A stretch of DNA of 64,000 bases from Halobacillus litoralis (GCF_004101865.1 NZ_CP026118.1:1257001-1321000); one strand, 5' to 3'. Positions 36,029 to 45,404 are shown, numbered from the stretch's first letter. Program-made: numbers and translations. The notes: a model not told the origin generated them from the sequence alone.

Positions 36029-36040
36029 CCCCTACTATAT

Positions 36041-37912
36041 TTATTTTGGCAAGCGTACAGTAACAGTCGTCCCTGCTCCTTTTTGACTCTCATATGAAAT
36101 AATTCCGTTCAAATCAGCAACGATTTTCTTCGTTACCATGACACCCAAACCCGTTCCTTTCTCTTTGGTAGTAAAGAAAGGCTCACCGATTTTAGTAAGT
36201 TCTTGGGATGTCAGTCCTGGACCATTATCTCTAACGGAAAGCGTTAGCTCTTCGCTTGACATTTCAATACTCACCCGGACTTCTCCACCTGAATCTACAG
36301 CATCAATCGCGTTTTTGACAAGATTGATCAAAATCTGATTCATACGTTTCGGCTCTGTTTCAAATGTACCCTGAGTCGTTTCACAATCAAACAAGAGAAG
36401 AATCTGCTTTTCGTTCGCTTCAGGCTCCAACAGCCTTAATACATAAGAGACCAGTTGCTCAGGATCGACTTGTTCAAGCTGGAGGGAGGACTTCGGCTTA
36501 GACAACATCATGAAGTCCTGGACAATCGCTTCAATCCGATTGACTTCATCCAAAATGATCTCTTGGTAATTATCTCTCAATTCAGGGTTTGCTGCCCCAA
36601 TCTGTAAGAATCCTTTGATAGCTGTGAGAGGGTTTTTAATTTCATGAGCAATGCCGGCAGACATTTGAGTAATCGTAGAAAGCTGTTGAGATTTCTCCTT
36701 GAATTCCAGCATCTCTTTATATTCCGTCACATCTTCATGGATACCAAGAACGTAGGATTTACCATTGTAGTCAACGGGGAATCCTTTTGTTTTAACCCAT
36801 TTAGACACTCCATCAATACTTTCCACCCGATAATCGATTTCACGCTTTTGCTCGGCCATCTGGTGAAATGCGGCCGTTACTTTCTCCCGATCAGCCTCAT
36901 GAATACATTTCATGATGATAGTTGGATCTGCAAAAACATCACGCCTGGAAATTCCGAACAGGCTTTGAAAAGCTGGGCTGATATAGTGAAGCTCATCATA
37001 ATCCGGCTGACTGATCCAAAAGACATCTTTCATATTATCAGCGAGTAAAGCGAATCTTTCCTCTGAGTTTCTCAATGCTTCTAAATGTCTTTTATACTGC
37101 GTGACATCCTGAACGAAAACTGTTATTCCCAATGCTGTCGGATGGACAGTGACTTGGACAGCGAGATCCGTCTTTTTCAAAAATCCTTCAAATTCTATCG
37201 TTTCCTGTGTTTCCATTGCTCTTAAGTAGTTCTGAAAAAAATAATAGTATTCATCAATCGGGAAGATGTCCCATAACTTCCTTTCATAATTATCAAAGAA
37301 AGATACACCTGTCAAATCCTCCATTTTTGGATTCGCATAGGTAACTTCCCAATTATGATTGATAATCGCTAAGCCATGGGGGAACTTGTCTACCAATTGA
37401 GTCATACGATGATTCGACCGGGCGTGATTAGTGTCGGAAAAATGAATGGTTTGTCTCTTCCCTTGCTTTCCGATGAATTGATTCAAGGGGGGACACTTCT
37501 CTTCATTCTCCTTAGAAGAGAGAGTCAATGGCTCTGGAGTTATCGGTTGTTGTTCAACTGACCTTCTCAATGTAAATGTAATTTGTCCATTTGTAAGATG
37601 AACCATTTTACAGTGATACTCCTGTAGATTATTTTTGTCCGTCAACTGGACAGACGTTTCCCGTAAACCTTCAGTCAAAAGCTCATGCAACACTTGCTGC
37701 AAGCGGTGTTGAGCAGTATGACGGAAGCTGCGGATCCATTGAGAGAACGACATGTCTGTTTTTTCCAGTTGAAGAGTTCCCTGCATTTCCTGATTGAGCG
37801 TTACTGTCTGTAAGCGCAAATCCAGTAAGCATGCCGGTGTACCATTCAAACTTAAAACATCCAATATTTCCCCACTATGAACTTGGTCAGAATACCTCTC
37901 TCTTATTACCAA
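36041..37912 (-). CDS. Soluble multi-PAS sensor histidine kinase (KinA/KinE-like)
   Basis: 623 aa, no membrane helices. Two to three PAS domains (about 172-275 with WEVTYANPKMEDLTG, 285-400 with RVESIDGVSKWVKTKGFPVD) follow an unusual N-terminal region (1-165). The kinase core has the H-box AGIAHEIKNPLTAIKGF (His423), N-box LINLVKNAIDAV, DNGPGL (G1), FFTTKEKGTGLG (G2). The H-box and core resemble sporulation phosphorelay kinases of Bacillus. No response regulator is adjacent, so it is an orphan, as KinA-E are. TTG start with GAAAGAGGT about 10 bases before. Confidence 0.88.
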   Translation of the reverse strand: MVIRERYSDQVHSGEILDVLSLNGTPACLLDLRLQTVTLNQEMQGTLQLEKTDMSFSQWIRSFRHTAQHRLQQVLHELLTEGLRETSVQLTDKNNLQEYHCKMVHLTNGQITFTLRRSVEQQPITPEPLTLSSKENEEKCPPLNQFIGKQGKRQTIHFSDTNHARSNHRMTQLVDKFPHGLAIINHNWEVTYANPKMEDLTGVSFFDNYERKLWDIFPIDEYYYFFQNYLRAMETQETIEFEGFLKKTDLAVQVTVHPTALGITVFVQDVTQYKRHLEALRNSEERFALLADNMKDVFWISQPDYDELHYISPAFQSLFGISRRDVFADPTIIMKCIHEADREKVTAAFHQMAEQKREIDYRVESIDGVSKWVKTKGFPVDYNGKSYVLGIHEDVTEYKEMLEFKEKSQQLSTITQMSAGIAHEIKNPLTAIKGFLQIGAANPELRDNYQEIILDEVNRIEAIVQDFMMLSKPKSSLQLEQVDPEQLVSYVLRLLEPEANEKQILLLFDCETTQGTFETEPKRMNQILINLVKNAIDAVDSGGEVRVSIEMSSEELTLSVRDNGPGLTSQELTKIGEPFFTTKEKGTGLGVMVTKKIVADLNGIISYESQKGAGTTVTVRLPK

Positions 37913-38070
37913 TATTAAGACCTCTTTCCTTTTAGCCGTTCAATATTTTCCAGTACAGTTTTTATTATAACGTAATCAAGTGAAATTTTGAATATTTCCA
38001 AATGAATTAACCTTTATTTTTCTTAATATTACATAATATGGTATCGTTTGCAAAAATATGACTGTTTTCT

Positions 38071-38940
38071 TCATCCTTCTATACTGCGCCACAAAGTTAA
38101 GGAAGCATAACTCAAGTAAGGCTCCCAATTTTCACTCCAGGATTTCATTTGTTGGATCGTCGGCTTTTTGTCCATGCCAAAATAAAATTTAAGCGCATTC
38201 TGAATTCCAATATCAGCTTTTGGAAACAGATTCTCCCGTCCTACTCCAAACATAAGCCAGTTCTCAGCCGTCCAAGGACCAATACCTCTAATTTTCACTA
38301 ACGCCTTCATGATATCTTCATTAGACTCTTCAGAAAGTTCCTGTAAGTCCAACTCACCATCAGCAATCAAACGTGAAGTATCAATTACATATTCTGCTTT
38401 CCGTTGACTGAATTGAAGCTCCCTCAATGTATCATAAGATGTTTCTGCCACTGTTTCAGGAGAGGGATAAAACCAGACACCATCTTTTTTACTACCTAGT
38501 TTTTCAACAAATCGTGTACTCAAAGTATAAGCGAATTTCATATTCAGCTGTTGGTGTATGATGACTTTCATCAAACAGTCATATAAATGAAAATCTTTGA
38601 CGATCGGTGTCCCTGGGTGTGCTGAAAACAATTGTTCTAGATTGGTTCCTAAGAAATGACGGTGGACCTTTTCTATGTCTTTGTCCCACTGGAACAAATC
38701 CTTAATATGGTCCAGAATAGCTTCTTTTTCTTCTTCACTTTCACTCGAAACCTCAAAACCAGGTTCAACTGTCGTCCCTAGCCCCTGGACACGGGCAATG
38801 TGAAAACCGCCTTCTAACTTGACGGGAATATCAACCCAACGTTCCTCCTTATTCAAGTGAGTCAATGGATCAAGTTGCCAACGAAGGAGAGTGTAATCAA
38901 AATCATAAAAACTAGTTGCTTTAAATCTTTCTTTCCACAA
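38071..38940 (-). CDS. AlkA-like DNA-3-methyladenine glycosylase (YfjP type)
   Basis: Base-excision repair glycosylase removing alkylated purines. 289 aa: N-terminal AlkA-N-like domain (about 1-90), then helix-hairpin-helix GPD domain: QQLNMKFAYTLSTRFVEKLG, ALVKIRGIGPWTAENWLMF and PKADIGIQNAL with the catalytic Asp. TTG start with AAAGGAGG nine bases upstream. Resembles B. subtilis YfjP, whose neighbours there are also yfj-yfk genes. Confidence 0.88.
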   Translation of the reverse strand: MWKERFKATSFYDFDYTLLRWQLDPLTHLNKEERWVDIPVKLEGGFHIARVQGLGTTVEPGFEVSSESEEEKEAILDHIKDLFQWDKDIEKVHRHFLGTNLEQLFSAHPGTPIVKDFHLYDCLMKVIIHQQLNMKFAYTLSTRFVEKLGSKKDGVWFYPSPETVAETSYDTLRELQFSQRKAEYVIDTSRLIADGELDLQELSEESNEDIMKALVKIRGIGPWTAENWLMFGVGRENLFPKADIGIQNALKFYFGMDKKPTIQQMKSWSENWEPYLSYASLTLWRSIEG

Positions 38941-39136
38941 GTGAAATTTCCTCCTTTTTCCTATCTTTTTTTATCAAAAACCTGATATTAGGCAAATTGA
39001 ACCACCCTTCATTCCGCTCTGTTGCCTATATTATCGGTTTTGAAACTTATTTCTACATATAATAACACTTGTAGACAAGATGAACTCCTTTTGCCTTGAT
39101 TTTTTTATCACTGAAATCTTTCTGGACAACTCAAAA

Positions 39137-39158
39137 ACGCCATGCATATGCATGGCGT
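39137..39158 (-). terminator. Terminator of pdaA
   Basis: A 22-bp perfect palindrome (starts ACGCCATGCAT) followed by TTTTTG on the minus strand, 5 bases after the stop. Confidence 0.8.
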
Positions 39159-39162
39159 CAGA

Positions 39163-39942
39163 TTAAAGTCCCCAGACTGGAGAAGGAACCATCTGTTTGA
39201 TCATCAAGTCGTTCAAGCTTCCAAATTGATACCCTCTTTTTCTCAATTCATCAATAAGTTGCGATAAAGCTTCGGCATTGTCTTGAGAAACAGTATGAAG
39301 AAGTACGACCGCCCCAGGATGAATTTGCTCGATGACACTATTATAAGCATACTCCCATCCTTTTTGGTTATTTGTTTCCCAATCCTTGAAGGCAAGTGAC
39401 CAGAAAGCATGAGTGTACCCAAATTCTTCAGCCCACTTTAGCGTTTGTGAATTAAAGGTACCTCGCGGCGGCCTTACGTATGTCATTACTTGTTGACCAG
39501 TCAACTTCTTTACAGCCTCTTCAACACGGGAAAGTTCTGTCTTCATTTTTTCTTTAGAAACTTTAGTGAAATCCGGGTGACTCCATGAATGGTTCCCTAT
39601 CAAGTGTCCTTCTTCAGCCATTCGCTTCAATAGATCAGGAGCGCTCTCAATATAGTGGCCGGTAACAAAAAAGGCGGCAGGTACTTGCTTCTCCTTTAAG
39701 ATATCGAGCACTTGTCCTGTGTAACCTTGCTCATATCCATTATCAAATGTCAAATATATTACAGGGTCTCCGGAGGGGTCGACATAAAACCCATTATATT
39801 TTTCAAGCATTGCTCCGTACCGTCCTACATCAGGTGCAGATCCGTCCATGTTTTTCTTATATCCCCATCCTTCCGCAGAAACATAGCTGGGTAAAAACAA
39901 GATGGTGATGGACATAAGAGCCACAAAAATTTTCTTCCACAT
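39163..39942 (-). CDS. pdaA: Polysaccharide deacetylase PdaA (spore cortex muramic-delta-lactam)
   Basis: Secreted enzyme deacetylating N-acetylmuramate for muramic-delta-lactam in spore cortex. Signal peptide MWKKIFVALMSITILFLPSYVSA (residues 1-23). NodB-type motifs: LTFDNGYEQGYT (Asp-Asp variant, as in PdaA), GNHSWSHPD (His-x3-His), RPPRGTFN and HTVSQDN. The GW-rich start SAEGWGYKKNMDGSAPDVG is characteristic. The GTG at 39951 is possible too; the ATG at 39942 is chosen with GTGAG upstream. Presence implies a spore former. Confidence 0.9.
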   Translation of the reverse strand: MWKKIFVALMSITILFLPSYVSAEGWGYKKNMDGSAPDVGRYGAMLEKYNGFYVDPSGDPVIYLTFDNGYEQGYTGQVLDILKEKQVPAAFFVTGHYIESAPDLLKRMAEEGHLIGNHSWSHPDFTKVSKEKMKTELSRVEEAVKKLTGQQVMTYVRPPRGTFNSQTLKWAEEFGYTHAFWSLAFKDWETNNQKGWEYAYNSVIEQIHPGAVVLLHTVSQDNAEALSQLIDELRKRGYQFGSLNDLMIKQMVPSPVWGL

Positions 39943-39990
39943 AACAACCACTCACTTTTTTCTTAGTATGTGTGAAGGTGGAAAGAATAT

Positions 39991-40022
39991 AAAAAAAGAC
40001 AAGTGGGAAAATTCCCCACTTG
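39991..40022 (-). terminator. Terminator of the NhaC-like antiporter gene
   Basis: CAAGTGGGGAATT-TTCCCACTTG hairpin with seven T on the minus strand, 6 bases after the stop codon. Confidence 0.85.
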
Positions 40023-40027
40023 CTTGG

Positions 40028-41335
40028 TTATAATAATAATGAAGCTGCCCAGCCAAATAAGAACAGAGGAATATTGTAGTGTAAAAATGTCGGTACACAC
40101 GTATCCCAAATGTGATTGTGTCTTCCGTCTGCATTTAACCCCGAAGTCGGCCCAAGTGTACTATCTGATGCAGGCGAACCAGCATCACCTAACGCACCTG
40201 CTGTGCCAATCAAAGCTGCTGTAGCCATAGGAGAGAACCCTGCAGTTAAGCAAATAGGAACAAACAAAGCGGCTAATATCGGGATGGTAGCAAACGATGA
40301 ACCAATTCCCATTGTGACAACAAGACCTACTGATAATAGGATGAATGCGATGAAAGGTTGGTTATTACCAAGGTACTCGGAGCTGATTTCAACGAGGGCT
40401 GAGACCGACTTTGTTTCTGTAAGAACATTCGCATACCCTGCAGCAACTAACATGACAAAAGCAATGAAACCCATCATTCCAATCCCATCATTTACGACTC
40501 TGTCGCCTTTCGCATACGGGACAATCCGAAAGACAAACATCAAGATAAGTCCAGCCAGAGCGGCAAGTATAAGGTTCGACCAAACCGCTTGAATCAGCAG
40601 CGTTACGAAGATAGCAACAACGGTAAGTCCATGTTTAAGAGTGAATTTCGTTTCAAAAATCGTCTCTTTCATCTCATCTTTTTCTTCAAAAGAATGGGCG
40701 GCAGGCTCACGCTTTTTACGATAAGTGATGAATACAGCAATGAATAAACCGACAATCATCCCTGAACCCGGGATGATTAATGACTGTGCAATCGATCCAA
40801 TACCAAGTTCCATTCCATTTGATTTCATAGAAGTTTGGATGGTTTCGTGGAAAATATAGCCGAAACCGATCGGAATCATTACATAAGGGGCTTTCAAGCC
40901 GAAAGTCAATGCTGCCGCTACAGCCCGACGGTCAACTTTCATTTCATCAAATAACTTCAACAAAGGTGGAATTAAAATAGGTATAAATGCGATATGAACA
41001 GGAATTACGTTCTGGGATAAACTTGCTACAGCAGCAATGACAAATACAATCATCGTCCGCTTATCTTTCAGCACCCGCAATAGATAACCGACTAATAAGG
41101 AGGTAATTCCTGAATAACTGATAGCAACGGCAAATGCACCTAATAATATATAACTTAAAGCAACACTTGCCTGATCCCCCATACCGCCGACAAGGATATC
41201 CAAAGAACTCTTTAATGATTCCCCGTTCATAAATCCTGCTGTCAAACCAGCGGCAAGAATGGCAATGATGACGTTCACACGTAATAAACTTAACACGGTC
41301 ATTACGAGGACAGATATGACGACTGCCCAAGCCAT
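40028..41335 (-). CDS. Na+/H+ antiporter family protein (NhaC-like)
   Basis: Polytopic membrane transporter, 435 aa, with about 11-12 helices. The features QNVIPVHIAFIPILIPPLL, GIGSSFATIPILAALFVPIC and GALGDAGSPASDSTLGPTSGLNADG match the family often annotated Na+/H+ antiporter (YuiF-like). A role in sodium or amino-acid exchange cannot be chosen from sequence; in a halotolerant host Na+ extrusion is plausible. The ATG at 41335 has GAGGAGAA about 8 bases before; a TTG 18 bases upstream overlaps that SD. Confidence 0.83.
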   Translation of the reverse strand: MAWAVVISVLVMTVLSLLRVNVIIAILAAGLTAGFMNGESLKSSLDILVGGMGDQASVALSYILLGAFAVAISYSGITSLLVGYLLRVLKDKRTMIVFVIAAVASLSQNVIPVHIAFIPILIPPLLKLFDEMKVDRRAVAAALTFGLKAPYVMIPIGFGYIFHETIQTSMKSNGMELGIGSIAQSLIIPGSGMIVGLFIAVFITYRKKREPAAHSFEEKDEMKETIFETKFTLKHGLTVVAIFVTLLIQAVWSNLILAALAGLILMFVFRIVPYAKGDRVVNDGIGMMGFIAFVMLVAAGYANVLTETKSVSALVEISSEYLGNNQPFIAFILLSVGLVVTMGIGSSFATIPILAALFVPICLTAGFSPMATAALIGTAGALGDAGSPASDSTLGPTSGLNADGRHNHIWDTCVPTFLHYNIPLFLFGWAASLLL

Positions 41336-41450
41336 AACACATTCTCCTCTCAAACATTTTCATACATTAGCGATTTATCATGTTAAAGCATGTTTTTAAA
41401 AAAATCAACCCTCAAATGAAAAGAGAGCCAATTCAGAAAATGAGTTTTCA

Positions 41451-41600
41451 CTACTCCATATTGCTTTCTAACTCTTCTAACATGGAGATTAAACGATCTA
41501 TATCTTCGACGGAAGTTTCTTCAGGATCCAGACGTTCGATACGACCCATGAATTCCGCTAATCTCAATTTCAAGTCCTGGATTTTTTCCTGTTGTGTCAT
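41451..41600 (-). CDS. SE1561-type small protein, 49 aa
   Basis: Short helical protein (MTQQEKIQDLKLRLAEFMGR... DIDRLISMLEELESNME) with SD AAAGGAG 8 bases before the ATG. It matches the SE1561 family of Firmicutes (about 50 aa, function unknown), probably coiled-coil. Placed between the antiporter and mscS, as the YfjT-like gene is in related genomes (from memory). Confidence 0.72.
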   Translation of the reverse strand: MTQQEKIQDLKLRLAEFMGRIERLDPEETSVEDIDRLISMLEELESNME

Positions 41601-41737
41601 CTTTCATGCTCCTTTATATTCACACTCGATTTTTTTCCATGTCCATCATAGTACAAGTTTACTTACCTGTCCATGCGGGACATAATAACTGATAAACATG
41701 CTATAATATTCTCCGTACATGAACAGGAGGTACGATT

Positions 41738-42625
41738 ATGACACTTTCGGATCTATTTGATTATATAGATAAAACGATTACTTTGAAGCTTATCCTCAGC
41801 GGCGTGATTCTTTTTTTCGCTGTCATCATTTTGCGAAAAATCATTCACTCTTTTTTCAAGAAAACAGATTTCATTGAAGAGCGCAAAGAGAAAACACTGG
41901 AATCCATGTTGAATTCGATCATCAGTTATGCCGCGATTATCAGCTTCATACTCATTGTCCTCAATGAATTCATACCAATACGTAACATTTTAGCAGGTGC
42001 GGGTGTAATAGGGATTATTGTCGGTTTCGGAGCCCAGAGCCTTATCAAGGACTTTTTTGCCGGTTTGTTTCTTTTATACGAAAAACAGCTTCATAAAGGG
42101 GACTTCATCACCCTGAACAATACCTTTCACGGGACTGTCGAAGATATTGGGTTACGGTTTTTGAAGTTGCGTGAATGGAGCGGCAAACTGTTAACAATCA
42201 GCAATGGACAAATCAAAACAATAGAGAACTACAATTTCGAACATATGCGCGTCATAGAAACAATTACAACAAGCTTCCATGAAGATCCACGTCGAATGTT
42301 CCGTGTTTTAGAGGAAGCATGTGATCGACTTAATGAAGAACTGGGCGATTATATAAAAATGGATCTTGCCGATAAACCGCTTGAACCTTTCCAAGTTTAT
42401 GGCATGTCCTCTTTGAACGACCAGCATCGTGGTTATGAATATACGATCACCGGGCTAGTCCATGACCTCGTTTATTGGACAGCAGCAAAAAAAACGCGCC
42501 GTATTCTTGCCGAAACGATGTATGATCACAACATCCTCATGGCAGAACAGCGCGTAGAAATCAATTCTTCACAGAACAGTGAGGAAAATGATCGTTACTT
42601 CAATTCAAACGAAAAGCTTACGTGA
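41738..42625 (+). CDS. MscS-family small-conductance mechanosensitive channel (YfkC-like)
   Basis: 295 aa. Three membrane helices (about 20-38, 60-80, 84-110), the pore helix with GAGVIGIIVGFGAQSLIKDFFAGLFLLYE, and a beta domain beginning FITLNNTFHGTVEDIGLR. Releases solutes upon hypo-osmotic shock, which fits a halotolerant lifestyle with osmolyte import elsewhere in the window. SD AACAGGAGGT. Its end overlaps the convergent yfkD gene by 31 bases. Confidence 0.9.
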   Translation: MTLSDLFDYIDKTITLKLILSGVILFFAVIILRKIIHSFFKKTDFIEERKEKTLESMLNSIISYAAIISFILIVLNEFIPIRNILAGAGVIGIIVGFGAQSLIKDFFAGLFLLYEKQLHKGDFITLNNTFHGTVEDIGLRFLKLREWSGKLLTISNGQIKTIENYNFEHMRVIETITTSFHEDPRRMFRVLEEACDRLNEELGDYIKMDLADKPLEPFQVYGMSSLNDQHRGYEYTITGLVHDLVYWTAAKKTRRILAETMYDHNILMAEQRVEINSSQNSEENDRYFNSNEKLT

Positions 42626-43389
42626 TCCTGGATAGGAATCCACGCTCCTATTCCTTGTCGGGTCACATTCTTGATATTCAGTGTTTTCTTCGAACCTTTC
42701 AATTGGATGTACACATCACCGAAAGCTACATCCCCTTTTTCGTTGACAGCAGGGGCATAAGCATGAAGAATACCTACTTTGTTCGTCGGGACAGCATACG
42801 TATTATTTTGTTTAGTCCCTTTACCGATGACTGTATTGAAGGACAACGGGAGCTTTGTGTTCTTCTGGGCCTCAAGTAAAATCAATTTCATCATTTGTTC
42901 ACTGTGACTGATTCTTGAGGTCAGACCCCCTTTGATCTGTTTCTCTTCCTGCTGTACATAACTGATTTCCTCTGTCTGTTTACCACCATGATTACTCAAT
43001 TCATTCTTATTGATATCTTGATATTCCCAATTGATATTGGTTTCTTTCGATTCATAGGCCAATGGCCATCTCCCTAAAAAGATTTCACCTCGATATCCAA
43101 TAGCGAACGGGGAGGGTTTCAAGGAGGTTTCATTCAACATTTCAATCAGTTGAGGATTCGTAATACGAACCTCCGTGTTTTCCATCAATTCTTTCGTGAT
43201 TTCCTCAGCTTCCAGTAATTCCTGGTCATCCGTTGAATTCGGATACGTATTGTCTTTAGATATATTTAATACATGATTCGGGATCTCGTTCTCTTTGTCC
43301 GCCTTTTTATTTTCAGCTGAAATGGAACCAGCACTGACTAAAGTAATAATCCCAATAAATACGATCAGTCCTAACCATTTTCTTTTCAC
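42595..43389 (-). CDS. yfkD: YfkD-family secreted protein
   Basis: 264 aa, the length of B. subtilis YfkD. Signal peptide with hydrophobic core LGLIVFIGIITLVSAG and cleavage near SAENKK. The conserved region LKPSPFAIGYRGEIFLGRWPLAYESKETNINWEYQDINKNE is a family landmark. Function unknown. The GTG at 43389 has GGTGG eight bases before; a GTG at 43401 is less likely. Its end overlaps mscS tail to tail. Confidence 0.85.
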   Translation of the reverse strand: MKRKWLGLIVFIGIITLVSAGSISAENKKADKENEIPNHVLNISKDNTYPNSTDDQELLEAEEITKELMENTEVRITNPQLIEMLNETSLKPSPFAIGYRGEIFLGRWPLAYESKETNINWEYQDINKNELSNHGGKQTEEISYVQQEEKQIKGGLTSRISHSEQMMKLILLEAQKNTKLPLSFNTVIGKGTKQNNTYAVPTNKVGILHAYAPAVNEKGDVAFGDVYIQLKGSKKTLNIKNVTRQGIGAWIPIQDHVSFSFELK

Positions 43390-43451
43390 ATCATGGGCCA
43401 CCTTTCATTTTTTCTTATCTTGCGAAAAACGGCCCAGACTATACATGTTTT

Positions 43452-44063
43452 CTAGGAAAGCATTTTATTCATAACATGATTCGCTTTCCCATCAAAAAAT
43501 TGAATGAACGGTCCGATCAAGACCAGAATAATAACCGTACCAATCCCAATCGGCCCTCCGAGAGCTATGGCCAGAACAAGTGCGAAAGCTTCTGTCAAAG
43601 TCTTTGCTTTCGTCAAACTGAGACCGAATCTTTTTTGTAAAGCGACCATAAAGCCATCAACAGGATTCAATGAAAACTTCGGTTGTAAATATAATGAAAC
43701 ACCAAATGCTATAATAATGATGCCACCAACGAGCACAGAAAGCTGGGTCCACACTGTATTCAGTTGCAAAGTATCAAACACAGTAAGCATCCAGAAGTCA
43801 ATGAACTTTCCAATGATTAAAATAGTCATCACAGCCAGTAAATCCGGCTTTTCTTTTGCAATGACAGCGTTTGTAAAAATAAGTAAAGCACCGATAATGA
43901 TGACCCACGATCCTACCGTCAAACCGACGTGTTCTGTGAGACCGACATTTACAGCGTCCCACGCACCTGCTCCTAAATCCGATTTGATTGTAAGTGTTAT
44001 GCCAAGGGAAATGACAATCAAACCCACCATGTAAAAAAATGCTTTAATCATTATGTTTTTCAT
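43452..44063 (-). CDS. YczE/YitT-type integral membrane protein
   Basis: 203 aa, five hydrophobic segments. Motifs: GLIVISLGITLTIKSDLGAGAWDAVNVGLTEHVGLTVGSW (residues about 13-52) and FSLNPVDGFMVALQKRFGLSL, characteristic of the YczE/YyaS family of unknown function (some members are linked to antibiotic production control). SD AGAGGAG 4-5 bases before the ATG. Monocistronic, divergent from the repeat field. Confidence 0.82.
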   Translation of the reverse strand: MKNIMIKAFFYMVGLIVISLGITLTIKSDLGAGAWDAVNVGLTEHVGLTVGSWVIIIGALLIFTNAVIAKEKPDLLAVMTILIIGKFIDFWMLTVFDTLQLNTVWTQLSVLVGGIIIIAFGVSLYLQPKFSLNPVDGFMVALQKRFGLSLTKAKTLTEAFALVLAIALGGPIGIGTVIILVLIGPFIQFFDGKANHVMNKMLS

Positions 44064-44154
44064 CGTACTCCTCTTTTCTCTTTATGTGTTGTAATTAATA
44101 GAAATAAATTCATTCAACAATCGTGCAGGATACTCGGAGACTTGATGTTGAGAT

Positions 44155-44270
44155 GTTTGGAGGAAGTTAAGGACGTCAGGGAAGGAGTCGCTTTCCTGCG
44201 AGCGTCCTCAGTCGTGGACATCCCTGTGAGGTCTCGCCTAGCTCCTTCTCCCGCTTATTAGCCGATATTT
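44155..44270. repeat. Possible degenerate copy of the GC-rich Bacillaceae repeat (reverse)
   Basis: GGAAGGAGTCGCTTTCCTGC at 44174-44194 and CTCCTTCTCCC near 44252 form a broken inverted pair; the reverse complement contains GGAAAGCGA, a core word of the elements at 44.6 and 50.9 kb. The match is weak. Confidence 0.4.
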
Positions 44271-44309
44271 GACATCTCCTATAGAGAGTAATTTTGCTAC
44301 ACATGTGCT

Positions 44310-44456
44310 ATCCAGCTCCAGTACCTAATGGCTAGTGAGACTTCCCTCGCTTCTGTACGATAAGTCAACATCGAATCACTCTGTTCTTCGTGTTTCCTTT
44401 ATCTCATCCAGCTCAGTCCCGTCCATACGCCGTTGAACAAGGTACTTCCGCTTTTA
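44310..44456. repeat. Dispersed repeat module (CCAGCTCCAGTACCTA type)
   Basis: Begins ATCCAGCTCCAGTACCTAAT and ends GGTACTTCCGCTTTT. The start matches CCAGCTTCAGTGCCTAG at 18859-18875, and the end matches known Bacillaceae dispersed repeats that close with CTTCCGCTTTT (from memory). No ORF inside. Confidence 0.65.
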
Positions 44457-44472
44457 AGTTAGGAGTCTCCCC

Positions 44473-44522
44473 CTCCCTCAACGCCACTTGCGATATACGT
44501 TTCTCAAAATTACTTGAGGGAG
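44473..44522. repeat. Inverted repeat in the repeat field
   Basis: CTCCCTCAA (44473-44481) and TTGAGGGAG (44514-44522), perfect 9-bp arms around a 32-base loop. Confidence 0.6.
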
Positions 44523-44630
44523 AAGCGGCCCCTTAATGAGATGAATAAATCATACTTTAGTGCTGTGAAAATAGTATTTCCCATAAAGCTTCCATATAAA
44601 TGAGGATAGTTTCGATCATCTTTCAATCGT

Positions 44631-44752
44631 ATGGTGGCTGGGGAAACGGTGAGACTCCTGCGGGATGAACATGATCGGTGAGATCCCGGAAGGCGAAGCC
44701 TGAGGAAGCTCACCACATGCCCGTGGAAAGCGATCCGTATCCCAGCCACCAT
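44631..44752. repeat. 122-bp structured repeat with 12-bp terminal inverted arms
   Basis: ATGGTGGCTGGG (44631-44642) pairs with CCCAGCCACCAT (44741-44752); inside, GGTGAG pairs with CTCACC. The core contains CTCCTGCGGGA, GGCGAAGCC, TGAGGAAGCT and GGAAAGCG, all shared with 50858-50951, while the outer arms differ. Such preservation of pairing with different bases suggests a selected fold. Confidence 0.8.
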
Positions 44753-44813
44753 CACTGCATACAAAAGCCTCGAAACTGAGTTTTCCTGATAAGGGGAATC
44801 AGGAAGACTGACA

Positions 44814-44860
44814 CAAAAAAAGAGCGCTCATCCATGAAAAATCTGGATAAGGCTCTCTTT
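44814..44860 (-). terminator. Terminator of the OsmC-family gene
   Basis: AAAGAGAGC...GCTCTTTTTTT with internal ATCCA/TGGAT pairing, followed by a T7 run on the minus strand. Confidence 0.8.
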
Positions 44861-44863
44861 ATC

Positions 44864-45256
44864 TTACTTGCTTAGTTGAATACACTCAAGCGTTTCTTCG
44901 ACATCTATACTATTTTGGACCGATTGTACCATCGAGCAATTGTTTCGTGATATATCTAAATTCTTCAGCAGCTTGTCTTGATTTAAATGATATCCTTTTA
45001 TGACATAATGAAGATGGACTTTTTCAATTCGGTTTGATTCCTCTGGATTCCTCGTGACCTCTGCAGTCACTTTAATATCTTCATAATCCACTCTTTGCTT
45101 GTCGAGAATTTTCCGGAATACGCCGATACTACAGCCAGCAATAGAAGCGACCATCAGTTGATAGGGGCGAAAGCCGAATAATTCATCTCCCGATATGTTC
45201 AATTGTCCATAATCAAACGATGTGCGTACACCATTCTCTTTCAAATAAAAGTCCAT
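44864..45256 (-). CDS. OsmC/Ohr-family peroxiredoxin-like protein
   Basis: 130 aa. The two redox cysteines are present in context: IAGCSIGVFRKIL (about residue 42) and NNCSMVQSVQNSI (about 106). OsmC/Ohr enzymes reduce organic hydroperoxides with a dihydrolipoyl or thiol partner. The GFRPYQLMVASIAGCS pattern fits the YhfA-like OsmC subgroup. SD AAAGGGTG. No OhrR-type regulator is adjacent. Confidence 0.85.
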   Translation of the reverse strand: MDFYLKENGVRTSFDYGQLNISGDELFGFRPYQLMVASIAGCSIGVFRKILDKQRVDYEDIKVTAEVTRNPEESNRIEKVHLHYVIKGYHLNQDKLLKNLDISRNNCSMVQSVQNSIDVEETLECIQLSK

Positions 45257-45404
45257 TACTTACACACCCTTTCACAGTTTACTGCATCATACATATATAA
45301 TAACCGTTTTTGCTATGGAAATAACATTTTGTAGTAAGAAAGACTTGTTCCCAATACAGTTTTTCCTATACGATTAGAAAGTATGACAGACAGGAGGTCA
45401 TTCT

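Noticed and set aside
35879..36097. Overlapping ORFs on both strands near 36 kb
   Set aside because: No ribosome sites; they run through the kinase terminator.
43504..44034. 176-aa plus-strand frame antisense to the YczE-like gene
   Set aside because: Mirror of a well-supported membrane gene; no ribosome site.
44139..44860. Short minus-strand ORF (84 aa, near 44510-44764) over the 44-kb repeats
   Set aside because: Lies across repeat arms, no SD, no protein-like pattern.
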